Counted from the first letter of the stretch, positions 10,846 through 20,267 are shown. The stretch: DNA of 64,000 nt from Cepaea nemoralis (GCA_014155875.1 JACEFZ010017449.1:367001-431000); one strand, 5' to 3'. Notes: a model not told the origin generated them from the sequence alone. Numbers and translations are program-made.

Positions 10846-11092
10846 GGCCCGCTTCCTGGCCTAGAGGTTAGCGACTTTTCTCCGTAATCTCGTATACTCT
10901 CGTAAGTAACGTGACGACGGTGAGAATCAGCAGTGGTTCGGATCGCGTCGCTAACTTAGGGGTATGTGAGCCGGCCGATCAGAAAGCTATGGCAAACTAT
11001 TGAGCGTAATCTTGCCAAGAAATCAACAATCAGCTTAAAGATGCTGAGATGTTGACAGCGATCTCCTGTAACAAGATATGCAAACATTTATT
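10846..11092 (+). mobile_element. SINE1, near full length
   Basis: The head reads CCTGGCCTAGAGGTTAGCGA (A box TGGCCTAGAGG) with a B box GTGGTTCGGATCGC. The body is GTGAGCCGGCCGATCAGAAA, GCAAACTATTGAGCGTAATC, and the 3' end is AGATATGCAAACATTTATT. This is one of the clearest members of the family: a tRNA-derived head, a tRNA-unrelated body and an A/T-rich tail. Confidence 0.85.
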
Positions 11093-11217
11093 TATTTTAT
11101 GCTGATGACATCAGTCTTGATACCGATAGCGACAAGTCAGCAAGATCTACATGACATGATAGATACAGTTACAGTGGTTGTAGTGCAGACCGAAGTTTGG
11201 GAGTAGTGGATTCATGT

Positions 11218-11482
11218 GTTCAAGTAGGACGCAGAGGTGTTTCCAAGGCACCAGGGCTGGGTTCTATACTTGCCAAGACCTATTGACACGTCCTCTCCGA
11301 GCGTCCTGGGCAATAGGTCCCTTTGGGGTCCTGGCTAAAGTCAGTAGGATCGTTGATTCCTGCGAAGTCGGAGAGTGTCTGCCTGCACGGCGAGGAACCA
11401 CCAGTCTGCACACCAATAAGCCAGACATGGGACAACGGATACTTACGCAAACCTCAGGTCCTGTATGACAGAGAGGGGGCAA
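11218..11482 (+). mobile_element. Retroposon R2 with conserved open frame
   Basis: This segment matches 48660-48911 (minus strand) over ~260 bp at high identity. In both copies the same frame stays open for about 80 residues (RTQRCFQGTRAGFYT ... DMGQRILTQTSGPV, then stop), with mostly conservative differences. The 48.6-kb copy has a 10-bp target duplication and an (AAGC)n tail, so the family is a retroposon. It could be a LINE 3' end or a SINE. I do not recognise the peptide. Confidence 0.65.
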
Positions 11483-12115
11483 GTTTTGGATGGCATACGC
11501 TCAAGACAATCAATCAGTCATGTTTATGGAATGGGCAATATAGCCACAGAGAAGAATGAGACCAGGAGTAGTAAGGTACGTTGTAATGGACCCACAAATG
11601 AGGTCGACAACCTCAGATTTTATACTATATAAAAAGTCTACCACCGCAAGCGAAACGTCACAAAAGCGGACCTCATTTTCAAGGGATGCAACCCATGAAT
11701 AAATAATCGAACATATTTTTGCACGGTTACTTCCCTTTTTATGTTGCGAATTTGTAAAAATTTTTTAAAAATTTAATAACTACTAATATTATTAGTTGTA
11801 GTGGGTGATGCTTAAACACTATCAGCCAACGATTGATGCTGTGTTAGGGTTACAGTGCTCTTTCTCCTTGGTTTCTTCTTTTTTTTCGTCTTCTTTCTTT
11901 AACTGTAGTGGGCATAGAAACTATCATCATTCCATTGGTCCTGTTTAAGGCTTATGGTTACAGTGCATTTCCTCGGGATGATTTATGGGGAGAGCGGGCA
12001 TGGGGTGGGAGCTTAGGGGTGGGGCGCGGCTATCGGCGTGTGGGATATGACTAGGCGGTTCGAATCTCGGGTCGTGATGGGTATCATATGAAAAAACGTA
12101 TAAGTAAAAATGTAT
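11483..12115. other. No gene recognised; possible tRNA-like B box at 12060
   Basis: CGGTTCGAATCTCGGG at about 12057-12073 looks like a Pol III B box, preceded by a weak A-box-like stretch, so a SINE head may lie at 12000-12080. Nothing else is recognised in this stretch. Confidence 0.3.
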
Positions 12116-12119
12116 ATAT

Positions 12120-12755
12120 GGCAGGTATATGATCTGTAGAGGGTCGTAGTAGTCTATTCACTATCATCATACGGGTTACAAATGAAAACCTTAAAAAGTA
12201 AAAATGGCCGATATTATTGATGTTAGCCTGTATATATTAGTGAAATTCGTTGGTAATGGGTGGGTAGCGATTATTAGTGATCTGTAGAGTGTCACAGTGG
12301 CTTGTTCACTATCATCATACAGGTTACAAATGAAAACCTTAAAAAGTAAAAATGACCGATAATATTGATTTTAGTGGGTATATCTTAGTGAAATTCGTTG
12401 GTAAGGGGTGGGTAGCGGTTATTAGCGGTCTGTAGAGTTTCACAGTGGCTTGTTCACTATCATCCCACGGGTTACAAATGAAAACCTTAAAAAGTAAAGA
12501 TGGCCGATGTTATTGATTGTAGCGGGTATGGCTTAGTGAAACTCGTTGGTAAGGGGTGGATAGCGGTTATTAGTGGTCTGTAGAGTGTCACAGTGGCATG
12601 TTCACTATCATCATATGGATTACAAATGAAAACCTTAAAAAGTAAAGATGGCCGATATTATTGATTGTCGCGGGTATCGCTTAGTGAAAGTCGTTGGTAA
12701 GGGGTGGGTAGCGGTTATTAGTGCTCTGTAGAGTGTCGTAGTGGCCTATACACCG
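12120..12755. repeat. 148-bp satellite, about 4.3 copies
   Basis: The motif GTTACAAATGAAAACCTTAA recurs at 12175, 12323, 12471 and (with one change) 12619, exactly 148 bp apart each time. The unit also contains GGTAAGGGGTGGGTAGCGG and CTGTAGAGTGTCACAGTGG. Unit length and lack of indels are typical of an ordered satellite. No open frame spans it. Confidence 0.95.
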
Positions 12756-12799
12756 ACCTTGACATCATAGCTATCTGCCCTGTTCGTGACCGAAGACGT

Positions 12800-13305
12800 G
12801 GGCGGTCAACCCAGGAGTCAGCGTGCAACTGCTGGTGTAGGCAACATCACCACCATCAGCAACAAAATTCCATTTTTACAACTAGTGTAGGCGCTCATGG
12901 TCTTCCACAAATCTAGGTCTTTAGTGGTCATGAGCAAAGCTGCTGATGCTATTTCTCCATGCCCCAGTCTCATTTCAACTAGCGTCAGCTCTCTCGGGCT
13001 GGCTCGCTTCCCCTCGAGCTTTCCAGATATCGTCTTGTCCTCCAAGTCCTATCTTCTCATACCACGTTCAAAGATTTATGTGTATACATAATGGTCTAGC
13101 TTCATTAGGCTCTTTCAGACAGACGGTGATAGCTACTTTGGTAGTTCAAATCAATTGCAATATTTGTCGTAGGAGTCATATCTCTACTGCTTCCATGGTC
13201 ATGTACATTCCGAGATTCACGGTCATACAACATTACAGGCTCTATATAACAATTTAGCACACTCATTCTTACATTCAATGATAGTGACGTAGTGCATAAG
13301 ATACC
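12800..13305 (-). pseudogene. LINE C-terminal fragment
   Basis: The minus strand reads NVRMSVLNCYIEPVMLYDRE (the LLYGCE region of LINEs) near 13250. It later reads ISGKLEGKRASPRELT, HGEIASAALLMTTKDLDLWK and TMSAYTS near 12900-13030, matching the GKIEGNRPRGR, HDSGDR and MTAHA order of related copies. The part between is missing or scrambled. Diverged, non-functional. Confidence 0.6.
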
Positions 13306-13489
13306 CGTCATTCCCTATTCTGATCTTAATTACCCTTACCATCTTCAAGCTGTTGTTATACATGCAATTTGATGTGTACAGCTATACGCTTGGTTAAGAA
13401 TAGTCCCTTCTATTTCACAGTGTAGTGTCACCTAATTCTTTGAAATTACCCTTGATACAGCTGTCTTGGAATTCAAGGAGAGCTCGACG

Positions 13490-13490
<1 letters not shown>

Positions 13491-13548
<58 letters not shown>
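13491..13548. repeat. (CT)n microsatellite
   Basis: Pure CT dinucleotide, about 54 bp. The stretch 13306-13720 holds nothing else recognisable. Confidence 0.95.
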
Positions 13549-13549
<1 letters not shown>

Positions 13550-13721
13550 TACTACAACAATAGCTGTACACCTGTAACATAACCGCAACCAATACTGTGG
13601 CATATTCATAACGTATAATGGGTATATTATAATAGGCGCATAGTATTAGAGGTAACGACTCTCGTGAAATTGCATTCTACCGATGCGTATATGCATGCGT
13701 GTATGTGTGTGTGCGCGCGTG

Positions 13722-13888
13722 TATGTGTGTGTACTTCCATGATTTCTTTCTCCAGATGGGGAGGGACACTGGTAATAGGGAAAGCTAATCCACATGCAAC
13801 AATCAGTCCAGTGCACTAGATATAGTGGCACGTGTATGGACTAGACTGGAGTTCAAGGCCAGCGAATGCAAAACAAAACAAACCTTCA
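13722..13888 (+). mobile_element. SINE2, 3' half
   Basis: The plus strand reads CCAGATGGGGAGGGACACTG, then CACATGCAACAATCAGTCCA and GTGTATGGACTAGACTGGAG, ending in an A-rich tail GCAAAACAAAACAAA. This is the 3' half of SINE2 as in 18902-19198 and 53108-53318. The tRNA-like head is missing (5' truncation). Confidence 0.75.
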
Positions 13889-14000
13889 ATGGAATAATTC
13901 ACTATATATTTATTGCCTGCTCTATGCATTTTATACTTATCTTAATACATTATAAACCACAGGAAGAGATTCTAACGTGTGAACCACAAATTGAATACTG

Positions 14001-14147
14001 CACTTCGGCTCTAGTGGTACATGGCAATGATGTTTTCTAGCCGTTGCCCTTGTATCCCATAGTCTTCATGGACCATCCTTGAAAACTATGGGATACAACG
14101 GTAACTGCTAGAAAACATCATTGCCATGTACCACTCGAGCCGAAGTG
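14001..14147. repeat. 147-bp palindrome (68-nt arms, ~11-nt loop)
   Basis: The left arm starts CACTTCGGCTCTAGTGGTAC and the right arm ends in its reverse complement with only about five mismatches over 68 nt. A loop TGGACCATCCT separates them. The transcript would fold into a single stable hairpin. It directly abuts a LINE remnant. It could be a foldback/MITE element or the source of a hairpin RNA; sequence alone cannot decide. Confidence 0.9.
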
Positions 14148-14164
14148 AAGTAAGAACACAAGAA

Positions 14165-15072
14165 GGTATATTATATGTGTTCACAGTCAATACAGGAGTG
14201 AGACAGGGATGTGTGCTCTCTCCCCTGCTATTTAATATCTACATGGACAGAATTTCCAAAGAAGCAAGTCTCGACAGAACAGATTCAGAAAATCTATAAC
14301 TCTTTGTTCCAGATGAAATAACTGATCCACAAGAAATAAATGAACTTCTATTTGCAGACGATCAGTGCCTGTTTTATAGCGATGACGGCAGACTGCAAAA
14401 TCATATTAATAATCTGAGTTCAACATGCAGGAGTTACAATATGAGCATAAATACAGCCAAAACCGAAGTAATGCGAGTTAGCAGATAAATAGCACAACTC
14501 TGAAACAAGTTAAAGAATTCAAATATCATGGAATTATGATCACAAAAGATGGCACATTAGACAGAGAAATTGAAATCAGGTGTCAAATAGCTAGTGCACT
14601 TACATATCAACTATCACCCTTACTGAAACATCCAAATATACCCATGCCCGCAAAACGACAGATAATAAATAGCATATTCACACCAACCCTTTGCTACCAA
14701 TCTCAGACCTGGACTTTATCCGAATTACACCTTCGCAAAATCAACACCTGCGAAATGAGATGCATGAGGAGAGCCGCCTACTTAACAATCCGAGACCGAG
14801 TAAGAAATGTTGTTATCAGACAGACTGTGGGATCAACACCGTGTGCCACATTTATTGAAAGACAGAAGATCAAGTAGTTTGGCCATGTTGTTAGAATGCA
14901 ACATCAGCAACTACCATCACTAGCCTTACATCAAAGATCATCTGTGACGAGACCACGAGGACGTCCAAGAAGAAAATTGATTGACGACACTGGGCGCTGG
15001 AACGTAAATTATTCCTACCCACGACGCTTGACGGCCGAAGTGGAAGAAGATGATGAGATGATGATTGCCTAG
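14165..15072 (+). pseudogene. LINE reverse transcriptase remnant
   Basis: Reads NTGVRQGCVLSPLLFNIYMD (RT box before the catalytic site), then INELLFADDQCLFYSDD with the FADD catalytic motif. Next come NAKTEVMRVSR-like residues, TSDG-like TKDGTLDREIEIR and the C-terminal FGHVVRM and RPRGRPRRKLIDD, ending GRWNVNYSYPRRLTAEVEED near 15060. At least one frameshift and stops near 14298 and 14486. The ending GRWNVNYS matches the fragment at 25915-26060, so both are one family. Confidence 0.85.
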
Positions 15073-15212
15073 TTACAATTCTCATGAAGCAATGCACAGA
15101 GTTACAATTGTCAGGGAACATTACACAGTTACTGTTCTCTGGAGCATTGCTTAGCTACAGTTATCATGAAGCATTGCAAAGAGTTACAATTCTCATGAAG
15201 CATTGCATAGTT

Positions 15213-15431
15213 TAGGCATGTTATGAGAAGAAATGGATTGGAGAATTTGGTGACAACTGGTAAGATCGAGGGGAACAGACCAAGGGGAAGACCTAGAAGC
15301 AAGTACCTGGATGGCTTGGCCTTGTGGCATGGTCGAGACAGAAACACGGAGCTGATCCATGACTCTGGTGATCGAGTGAGATGGCAGAACATGACCGCCC
15401 ACGCTTACCGGCATGGCACATGATGGATGGA
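15213..15431 (+). mobile_element. 5'-truncated LINE with target duplication
   Basis: A very short insertion: RRNGLENLVTTGKIEGNRPR through HDSGDRVRWQNMTAHAYRHG then TGATGGATGGA. It is flanked by TTGCATAGTT at 15203-15212 and 15432-15441 (10-bp duplication) within the minisatellite. It is nearly identical to the end of the 57.4-kb copy, so it is young. The remaining coding part is open from 15223 to its stop. Confidence 0.9.
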
Positions 15432-15518
15432 TTGCATAGTTACAATAGTCTCATGAAGCATTGCATAAAGTTACAATTCTCATGAAGTATTGCATATTTA
15501 CAATTCTTATGAAGCATG

Positions 15519-15610
15519 GCCGGTCTCCCTGGTCGAGGAGTTAGTAGCTTTCACCGTAACTCAGAATACTCTCGTGGTTGACGTGAGCGCACGAGAATTG
15601 GAAGCGGTTG
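15519..15610 (+). mobile_element. SINE1 head fragment
   Basis: GGCCGGTCTCCCTGGTCGAG, GTAACTCAGAATACTCTCGT and GAATTGGAAGCGG match the SINE1 head, but the sequence returns to minisatellite before the body. It is either 3'-truncated or partly deleted. Confidence 0.65.
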
Positions 15611-15714
15611 CATTGTTATAGTTCTCATGAAGCATGGTATGTATAAAGTTAGATTATCATGAAGCATTGCATAGTTATAGTTACACTGGATTGCCAGAAT
15701 GGACAGCGAGTGTT

Positions 15715-16205
15715 ATAGAAGTGTCCGTACAACAGCTGATAGAAGACAACTCACCCTGGCGACGTAATCATATAAACACAGATGGGTCTTTGGGAAGAAG
15801 TTACAGGAGTGGGTGAGGATTTATTGCAAACACCATAAACTATCTTTAAAAAGCGACATTTGGCTCCCGATACTACAACATCAAGCATAAGAATGGAAGT
15901 TGAGGCTTTGAAGGGTATGCAGATCAATGAACAGGCTGATAGATTAGCTACTGCTGCCCTTCAGACGTTGAGCTACTTTATGTTGAAGGTAAGGTATTGA
16001 TGGCTTTATAGGACTGGGTGGGAGTGCACCTGAAAGACAAACTTCAAATATATGGAAAGACTGACCCAGAAGAACATAAGTGGAGGGAAAGACAGACTTT
16101 CTTTTAATCAAAATGCTACTGGAATAATTACCATGGAAACTTTCGGCGGCTTTTTGAAAGATGGGACGGAGCATGTGTGGGAATGTCCGATTGTAGTGAT
16201 GCAGA
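15715..16205 (+). pseudogene. LINE remnant with RNase H-like domain
   Basis: Broken frames read INTDGSLGRSYRSG near 15776 (the TDGS motif of RNase H), then IKHKNGS-like text. NEQADRLATAALQT follows near 15928, the conserved NE-AD motif late in RNase H. The tail, WRERQTFF and GACVGMSDCSD, may be the start of the zinc-knuckle-like end found in I/R1/LOA-type LINEs. Stops and frameshifts throughout. An RNase H domain separates this from the other LINE fragments in the window, whose ends lack it. Confidence 0.6.
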
Positions 16206-16233
16206 ATCTTAAATTTAGTATTAAGTATTATTA

Positions 16234-16799
16234 CCAGGGGGCTTAAAATGATAACCTTAATTTTTTAAAATTATTTTATTCTGGTGAAATATTCTGAAAA
16301 AAGTACAGAACACTCATTTTTGGATGTTGTCACCACTGCGTTCAATGTGAGTCTTCCAGCGCCGATAAAGTGCTTGGATTCCTGTAGAAAATATATTCTC
16401 TGGGATCACTATTCGGTGTGCCTGACCCGAACAGTCTGTCACAGAAGTCACGCCGTTTTGAAACGTCCTACTCCACTTGTACACTTGCTGGATTGACGGG
16501 CATGCATCACCATACTGGAACATCATTCGCCGATGAATTCCGATAGGTTTTACCCCATCACTGATTTAAAAAAAAAAAAGAAACCGAATAACAGAATGCT
16601 GATCCTCTTTGGTGCATGTTAAAATTGAGGCGACCATTTTTAAACTGTCCTTATGACGCCACCGTGTTCGTCTGCACTGTGATATCATGTACTTAATACT
16701 CTTGACATCCTTAACAACAATATAGACATATTAAAAGACAATGGCATGGTTATTATAATTCATATCACATTTTTAATGTTTTCATGTGAAGCCCCCTTG
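16234..16799 (-). mobile_element. mariner-like deletion derivative, copy A
   Basis: 566 bp, flanked by TA (16232-16233 and 16800-16801). Inverted ends are CCAGGGGGCTTAAAATGA and, on the other strand, CAAGGGGGCTTCACATGA. The minus strand encodes a short fusion of transposase start and end. Non-autonomous. Confidence 0.9.
16314..16526 (-). pseudogene. mariner transposase, N- and C-termini fused
   Basis: A 70-residue open frame with two joined parts. The helix-turn-helix region reads YGDACPSIQQVYKWSRTFQN and GVTSVTDCSGQ. This is followed directly by the extreme C-terminus, GIQALYRRWKTHIERSGD. The 250 or so residues between, including all three catalytic acids, are gone, and the frame stays open across the junction. 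The protein could at most bind DNA. The same join occurs in copy B (50100-50757). Confidence 0.85.
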
Positions 16800-17056
16800 T
16801 AAATGGCAAGATGCCTGACAGCGCTTTTTGGACACACGTTTTTCAACACCAGGTTCGAAATGTCTAGTTTGTTCCTATTTTAACTACTGATGATAAATAT
16901 TTGTCATCCAGCCTGAACAGTTTAGCAGATGTTGCTTTCACAAAATAGAACAATTATTTACACATAAAAATAGAACAAAACATTGCTTGAATGTTGGCAG
17001 CAAACATTCGAGTACAGTACATGTATATTGAAATCGTCGAGAAATGTGAACAAAAC

Positions 17057-17176
17057 TTATAGGTGATTCTTCTTCATTGCCGATCCTTTGATTAGCTGTC
17101 TACCTTGTGACAAGGCTGATGCGGCGATGGTTCTCTGGGACAGAAAGGAAAGTGCAGCGAAGCAGAGGATCAACAT
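17057..17176 (-). CDS. Small ORF (39 aa) with signal-peptide-like start
   Basis: ATG at 17176-17174, TAA at 17059-17057. The peptide begins MLILCFAALSFLSQRTIAAS, a hydrophobic stretch with small residues before a plausible signal-peptidase site (ASA), and ends in a short polar tail with a KK pair. It could be a small secreted peptide. Equally, it could be the first coding exon of a secreted protein, since CAAGGTAGAC after codon 23-24 resembles a splice donor. No promoter, no second exon and no homologue recognised. It may be chance. Confidence 0.25.
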   Translation of the reverse strand: MLILCFAALSFLSQRTIAASALSQGRQLIKGSAMKKNHL

Positions 17177-17700
17177 CCGGATAAGTTGATTTAGCTGAGA
17201 GTGAGTGGAGGGTCTGGGCGATACTACACGCATATATTTACAATTGACAAATGTCCAGTTATGTCCACTACCAAAGCTAGGTCCTGGATCTAATTTTCAT
17301 CTTTTACTCCCGGCGTGTTCTTTTCGTTCATCTCTAAAAGGAAAATAATTTCACTTCTCATAATGTAGAATCGTAGATTTCTGTTAACATTTTGTAACAT
17401 GGCAACCAATGTATTTTAGCGGAAACAACCAAACTACAAAATATATGTTTCAATGTCCGTCTATGGATGTAGTAGTCTTGCTAAGAAGATTGACACGGTG
17501 ATTTCCTTTGAAATTTGTGAACGTATATTTTATTGATTAATAGATACGAGATACATAATAAAATAGCGGCGGGCGAAGTAATTAGTATGGGTGTGTTTCA
17601 CGTATTCTATTCAGTAATTGTGTGTCCACGCCATTACATTTGCCAGTCATACTGGCCTTACACCGTCAGTGGCCAAAGAGATGCGCTTGAAATTTGATAG

Positions 17701-17812
17701 CAAGAAGAAGAAGAAGAAGAAGAAGAAGAAGAAGAAGAAGAAGAAGAAGAAGAAGAAGAAGAAGAAGAAGAAGAAGAAGAAGAAGAAGAAGAAGAAGAAG
17801 AAGAAGAAGAAA
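17701..17812. repeat. (AAG)n microsatellite, ~112 bp
   Basis: Pure GAA repeat. Long open frames here (poly-K, poly-R, poly-S, poly-F) are artefacts of the repeat. 16800-17056 and 17177-17700 hold no recognised gene. Confidence 0.95.
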
Positions 17813-18655
17813 AAGCTATTGCAGAAGAAAAGGAAGAAGTAATAGCTATCATGAGACATTTCATATAATTTGCGGCGACAGAAGCAGTGTTTCTTTTCTG
17901 TAATTTCACAAATCATATATGTTGTTACCTGAAGTTATTTCTCAAATCTTGAGTTTTGGTACTTGCATTAGCTCTTCATATTGTCCATATGTTGCATAAT
18001 TAGTTTTGATATTGCATTCCTTCGAAGAACTAACTCTTGAGTCTTTAGCAATTGTTTCACTGCCGAAGGATAATATAATTATATCGCCAAATGTAAACTC
18101 TCATTTGGACAGAAGGGGGATATATCGCCATACTAGGGTCAGCGTGATATTTGTTTTGTTTCATGATATCTTCGGGAATTTCAGTGCTCATTGAATGAAA
18201 ATGTACATTATAATACTTGTTCATTTGACTGTGTACCATGTTTGATCTAATCCTACTTTTTGTTTAGTACTGAATCAGCTAAGTTTTGTTCCTTTTCATT
18301 GAAGCAACATTCACTTTTGTATTTTGACGGTGTCTCGCCTTTTGAATCTACATATATGTCAATAAACAGGGAAATGAAAGGACTGCTGCATAAACGATGT
18401 TAGGTATATGAGAAGAGACGCAACAAAAATCTCGTCAGATTGTAAGACACAAATTTGGAGTTCTGCGTATTTATTTATTCAGTCTGGTAAATAGAATCAT
18501 TTATAAAAACATTTAAACAATGTCTACACAATGAAGCAAATATCTAAATAAATATACTTATAGAAAAACATAATATTTATGCAGGCAAAAGCGTTAAAAA
18601 AATTAACGGTTTCCGATCGATATGTTTTAGCTGTCCTTATTCAAGGTCAAGTTTG
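17813..18655. other. AT-rich stretch, no gene recognised
   Basis: Short frames at 18006-18239 carry no motif. The stretch is AT-rich, with no repeat family I can name. Confidence 0.4.
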
Positions 18656-18745
18656 TATATAAGTCAAGCCGAGGTACCGCAGTGACTAGACGCTCGCTTG
18701 CCGACCCGGGGTGGGTGAGGAGGGGGTGGGGTGCCTTCGATACGC
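18656..18745 (+). repeat. Possible tRNA-like SINE head
   Basis: GAGGTACCGCAGTGACTAGACG resembles a tRNA D-arm (A box), and CTTCGATACGCATC 60 bp later is a weak B box. The acceptor stem cannot be drawn, so it is not a tRNA gene; a decayed SINE head is the better reading. Confidence 0.3.
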
Positions 18746-18857
18746 ATCAGCGCAGATTTGAATTTGTAAACAAAATTGGTCCATAAAAATATGAGTTTAA
18801 CACCATAGGTCTAGGGCGTGTTAGAGGGACCTTTACTTCGTATGTTTACTATGGTTG

Positions 18858-18902
18858 TAAGGTTTGTTTGTTTGTTTGTTTGTTTGTTTATTTGTTTGTT
18901 TT
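18858..18902. repeat. (TTTG)n tract
   Basis: TTTG repeats at the 3' end (minus strand) of the adjacent SINE2 copy; probably its (CAAA)n tail. Confidence 0.85.
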
Positions 18903-19198
18903 TTGGAGCTCGCTCGCTTTGAACTCACGTGTAGTCAGTACCCTTACTTCTAGTAGCACAGGACTGAATTTTGCGTGTGGATTGAATAGCTGTCCTTATT
19001 AATAGTGTCCCCCGCCATCAGGCGAACCAACACCGCTTCAGAAGTATTTGTAATTTACCTCCCCAAGTCAAGGACGAGAAGTCAACATTTTAGCCCAACT
19101 TTCCAGTCCAAGGGTTGAACCCCTTACCTCTGCATCAGCACACCGGGTGGTTAAGAACGCGCGTTCTTATCCATTCGGCTATGCTGACCTCCTTTTGT
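18902..19198 (-). mobile_element. SINE2, full-length reference copy
   Basis: On the minus strand: tRNA-Leu/Ser-like head GAGGTCAGCATAGCCGAATG (A box), then a B box GGGGTTCAACCC. The body follows with CTTGACTTGGGGAGGTAAAT, CTTCTGAAGCGGTG and CTGATGGCGGGGGACACTAT, then the 3' part with GTAGTACTGG-like and GTGAGTTCAAAGCGAGCGAG. A CAAA tail ends it. Other copies are at 8335, 13722, 49385, 53108, 54395 and 55708. Confidence 0.8.
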
Positions 19199-19587
19199 AA
19201 GGTATTTTTTAACTACACGATATAAGCAGTCAAGGCAATTTACTATGTTTTATAATACGACGAAATATTGTGTATTTTTACCATAACGATAACACACAAC
19301 CATTGAAACATTAGCATTGTGTACTTGTTGCGGCGGGCCACAGTTGAGTTAATCAAGAACAGCATGTTTGATATCCCTGGCATGTTTGACATGTCTGTTC
19401 TAGACCACTACATAATCAGTTGACTATTTCCCTTCTTATCAATATGTGAAAATGTAGTGAAAGGTGAAGATACTCCCAAAACAGAAACTGTTGCTGGAGT
19501 GTGATATAGTAGGCCTTCGCATATCCGAGGTCATCCCATGTGAGGTAAGATGGCCAGCACCCTTCCCTGTTGCCTTTTCATTCCCAG

Positions 19588-19732
19588 TTTCCAACAATTT
19601 GCCATTTTTATGAAGCTGTTTGACACCAGAGCTGCAGTTGCTGGGGGGAAAATTCTGTCTCTGCTGAAGATTGGACCACGAGCACTGTTTCGACAGGAAA
19701 ACTCACTAATCACCTACGTCATCGCGGCGTAA
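19588..19732 (+). CDS. Candidate host exon (unknown protein)
   Basis: A textbook 3' splice site (pyrimidine tract CCTTCCCTGTTGCCTTTTCA then TTCCCAG) ends at 19587. It is followed by an open frame FQQFAIFMKLFDTRAAVAGG, KILSLLKIGPRALFRQENS, LITYVIAA, TAA at 19730. The TAA overlaps a possible donor (GGCGTAAAA at 19726), so the exon may be internal rather than terminal. Residue composition looks like real protein and is not part of any repeat seen here. I do not recognise it. Without the preceding exon, expression is unproven. Confidence 0.35.
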
Positions 19733-19920
19733 AAAAAATTAGTAACTCTTTACACAATTTTAGGCGCATTGTGTGTAATGTGCTGGCCATTTATATTTAT
19801 AAACCAGCCGGCACTCTACATGAAATTTTCTGTTAGCCATTTTATACTGGATAGATTCAGGAGCCCGGGTCCATTCTTTTTATTTAAATCACCCTCGATG
19901 AGAATTCCCTTCATATATAG

Positions 19921-19949
19921 CTGTAAGTTAGTTAGTAAGTAAGTAAGTA

Positions 19950-20032
<83 letters not shown>

Positions 20033-20033
20033 C
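19921..20033. repeat. (TTAG)n microsatellite, LINE tail
   Basis: GTTAGTTAGTTAG for about 110 bp. On the minus strand this is a (CTAA)n tail at the end of a probable LINE piece (20034-20260), the same tail as on the LINE at 24250-24720. Confidence 0.85.
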
Positions 20034-20262
20034 GAGGTTCCAACTTCACGGCAACGGGTCGTCCCCATATTGCTCCGTTCCTGTGCCAGTGAATATAACA
20101 AAATGCTCCTCACTGCCCCATGTGAACAATGGAATAGACAGGAGTGTCGGCAAGCCACCAGCCCGCACCGGTACACTGTGCATAATGCCGCCGCCAGAAT
20201 GCCAACACAAAAGTCCTCCACGAAAAATACAGTTCATCGTCGATGAAAACGGCAGTCACCAG
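20034..20262 (-). repeat. Probable retroposon 3' end with (CTAA)n tail
   Basis: Minus-strand frames are open for 60-65 residues (for example GDDPLP and FHCSHGAVRSILL) and run into the CTAA tract. No diagnostic LINE motif is legible, so this is inferred from the tail type and position only. Confidence 0.35.
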
Positions 20263-20267
20263 GAAGA

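Larger units (their letters stand above)
15074..15700. repeat. 27-29-bp minisatellite, interrupted twice
   Basis: The unit AGTTACAATTCTCATGAAGC plus ATTGCAT repeats from 15074 to 15212, again 15432-15518 and 15611-15700. A LINE fragment (15213-15431) and a SINE1 head (15519-15610) have inserted into the array. Units vary by several bases. Confidence 0.85.

Noticed and set aside
10409..10864. 151-residue plus-strand frame
   Set aside because: No domain, low-complexity F/C-rich end, and its last part overlaps a T-run next to SINE1.
17618..17916. Long poly-Lys, poly-Arg, poly-Ser and poly-Phe reading frames
   Set aside because: They are six-frame translations of a (AAG)n microsatellite; similar artefacts occur at 21790-22113, 27527-27864, 32362-32926, 55447-55800 and 57050-57398.
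19921..20033. Telomere-like repeat
   Set aside because: The motif is TTAG, not TTAGGG, and it lies at a retroposon end.
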